Origin: Punctularia strigosozonata HHB-11173 SS5
Taxonomy: Eukaryota > Basidiomycota > Agaricomycetes > Corticiales > Punctulariaceae
Assembly: GCF_000264995.1 (NCBI RefSeq)
Contig: NW_006767442.1
Location: forward strand, 405,894-469,893
Direction of reading: 5' to 3'
Length of the DNA: 64,000 bases
Shown: one piece after another, positions 62,541 through 64,000 of the stretch
Layout: the number at the start of each line of letters is the position of its first letter
How positions within the stretch are numbered: position 1 is the stretch's first letter
Notes under the pieces: model-generated
Told to the model about the DNA's origin: nothing
Databases searched by the model: none
What the model saw: the letters and a program-made list of their open reading frames with translations, nothing else
Program-made: the position numbers and the translations under genes

Positions 62541-64000
62541 TCATTCGAACGCCTGCCAATCAATCGTTCTGTTTACAGCGTTGGCGTGCTTCTCCTCGAG
62601 AGCCCGAAGGTCAGACAAATGTCTCATAGTGGGCCGACCGTGAGGACAGTTCCATGGCTGGTCCATCGTCCCCATATGGCGTACAACCTGTGCGATAATT
62701 GTATCTATGAGTTCAGGGTAGACATCATGAATCTGTAGCACCTACAGAACGCATCTGCTTCCTGGTGAGGGGGTCGCCAATCATGACGCTCTTTCTACAG
62801 GCGCGACTCGCGAACATAGCCTGCGCCTTCGAACATCTAACCATCCGTCCAGTGGGCCGATCTTGCATGAGGTGCAGAAGCTCCTCGAGGTCTACAATGC
62901 CACGTGAGCTCCACAGGGCGTGTAAAACGGTTATGTTACCTTTCATGTCGAACACGGTGTTTTTGCTAACAGGCTGCGCTACCAACTGCAATCTACCTTG
63001 CCCGAAGGAGGCATTCTCGTCCACCGCAACGTCAAAACCGTTCTGGCGTAGAACCTCTATATTTTCGGTGACGACCAATTCATCTGCCGCTGTCAATTCG
63101 AGTGGTCTTGGACTGTCATAGAAGGTGAGGACAACGATAGTATTGGTGTATATATAGTAGATTACTTACCGGAATAGCCTCTGTGACTGAATCTTGGTCG
63201 TCTGTTGCAATGTCTCGAAGTTATACTTCTCGTCCGCTGCATGCTGGTCAATGATGAACAAGTCATCGCTGAAGGGCTTGTTCTCAACATCGGCTTCGTG
63301 ATCGTTGGTCTGCCACTGACGACGCCGCGTTATAATGAATCCGAGGTTGAATTGGCCGAGAACATCCATGGTCTCGAAGTCGGATTTCGTGATGACGCGG
63401 GCCAGGGCATCGGCTGCTTTTTCGTTGTCGTCGGCGTTTTTCAGGCCCCCCGACGTTGAAAGATCTGCACTGGCCTCATTTGCGATGGCAGTAGTAGGTT
63501 GACAATCGATATCGCGCGCATATGGCGATCTGAGGGTGGACCATCTCTTCGAGACGCGTGAGACATCGAACTGTATGAGCACCTCGCGGTCGCCGTCCGG
63601 ATACGTGCGGACGAATTCGGGGGGATAATGAGACGAGTTGGAAGTAGTTACGACGGACGAAGCGTGTAGATTTTCGCTAGTTGTTATTTCGCTGACGGTA
63701 AGCTCAGATGATATGTCTGAAATTCCATCAACTCGAGAAACCGGATCCCTTGGAGGAATGGCGGCATCCAGGTCAACGTCGACATCCGTGTAATCAAGCT
63801 CTTCTGAAGTCATACGTATCCGAAGTCGTTGCGTTTTAGCAACTGCGTCGACGTCACCGTCCGGGCTGTGACCTTGATGTTGGATGATATCTTCGCCTTC
63901 GTTCAACGACATGACATCATCGGCAATGGGTGGCTCAGATTGTATGTGACTGGCGTGGTCCGTCTGCGCAAACAAGGACAACTGAGACCGTAGCTTGCCC
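62541..64000 (-). CDS. PMS1: MutL homologue PMS1/PMS2 type, C-terminal part
   Basis: Endonuclease subunit of MutL-alpha (with Mlh1) in DNA mismatch repair. The 5' end runs off the right edge, so the ATPase domain is not in the window. The visible part has a poorly conserved acidic linker, then DVLGQFNLGFIITRR and the metal-binding endonuclease motif DQHAADEKYNFETLQQ. Further exons give FDMKDLEELLHLMQDRP, the ACRKSVMIGDPLTRKQM segment and the zinc-site motif QPWNCPHGRPTMRHL. All three C-terminal endonuclease motifs (DQHAx2Ex4E, ACR, CPHGRP) are intact, so nicking activity is expected. The stop is TGA at 62541-62543. Introns sit near 63170, 62940-62900 and 62690-62750. Confidence 0.93.

Overview
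The window is nuclear DNA of a filamentous basidiomycete, most likely an Agaricomycete. The signs are dense genes cut by many short introns (about 47-60 nt, GT...AG), CT-rich tracts ahead of start codons, a group III Nik1-type hybrid histidine kinase, a large non-canonical G-alpha, a TPR-CHAT protein, a PARP fused to an E2 domain, and a MULE transposase with a SWIM finger. There are no operons, rRNAs, CRISPR arrays or bacterial signals. I identified no tRNA by eye.

Layout, left to right: the 3' end of a phospholipase D (+, 1-2158); a PRM10/ThrE-like membrane protein (-, 2471-5790); a SAP-domain protein of unknown role (+, 7372-8952); a very long hybrid histidine kinase with 17 HAMP units (+, 11498-19952); a GH13 alpha-glucosidase (+, 20642-23249); a Yippee-like zinc protein (-, 23511-24393); a secreted agmatinase-family ureohydrolase (-, 25556-27227), divergent from a MATE exporter (+, 28014-30102); an F-box protein (-, 30369-32114), divergent from a PARP-UBC fusion (+, 32918-37237); an Ost-alpha/TMEM184 membrane protein (+, 38342-40027); a single-pass membrane protein (+, 40515-42213); a serine carboxypeptidase (+, 43762-46833); a TPR-CHAT protease-like protein (-, 47000-50461); a MULE transposase (-, 51002-54177); a formamidase/acetamidase (+, 54668-55970); a G-alpha subunit (-, 56293-58531); an AMID/FSP1-like FAD oxidoreductase (-, 58876-61691); and the 3' part of a PMS1/PMS2-type MutL mismatch-repair gene (-, 62541-64000, running off the right edge).

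The genes look like ordinary chromosomal neighbours rather than one pathway. Themes recur: signalling (histidine kinase, G-alpha, PLD), protein modification or turnover (F-box, PARP-E2, carboxypeptidase, CHAT) and nitrogen metabolism (agmatinase family, formamidase). The three most interesting loci are the kinase, whose HAMP array is built from repeated 276-nt phase-0 exons; the TPR-CHAT gene, which has the architecture of caspase-like immune proteases; and the PARP-E2 fusion. Exon boundaries quoted for the PLD tail, PRM10, SAP protein, kinase, GH13, Yippee, CHAT, MULE, formamidase 5' exon and G-alpha were derived by hand from splice signals and frame continuity. They have not been checked against transcripts.
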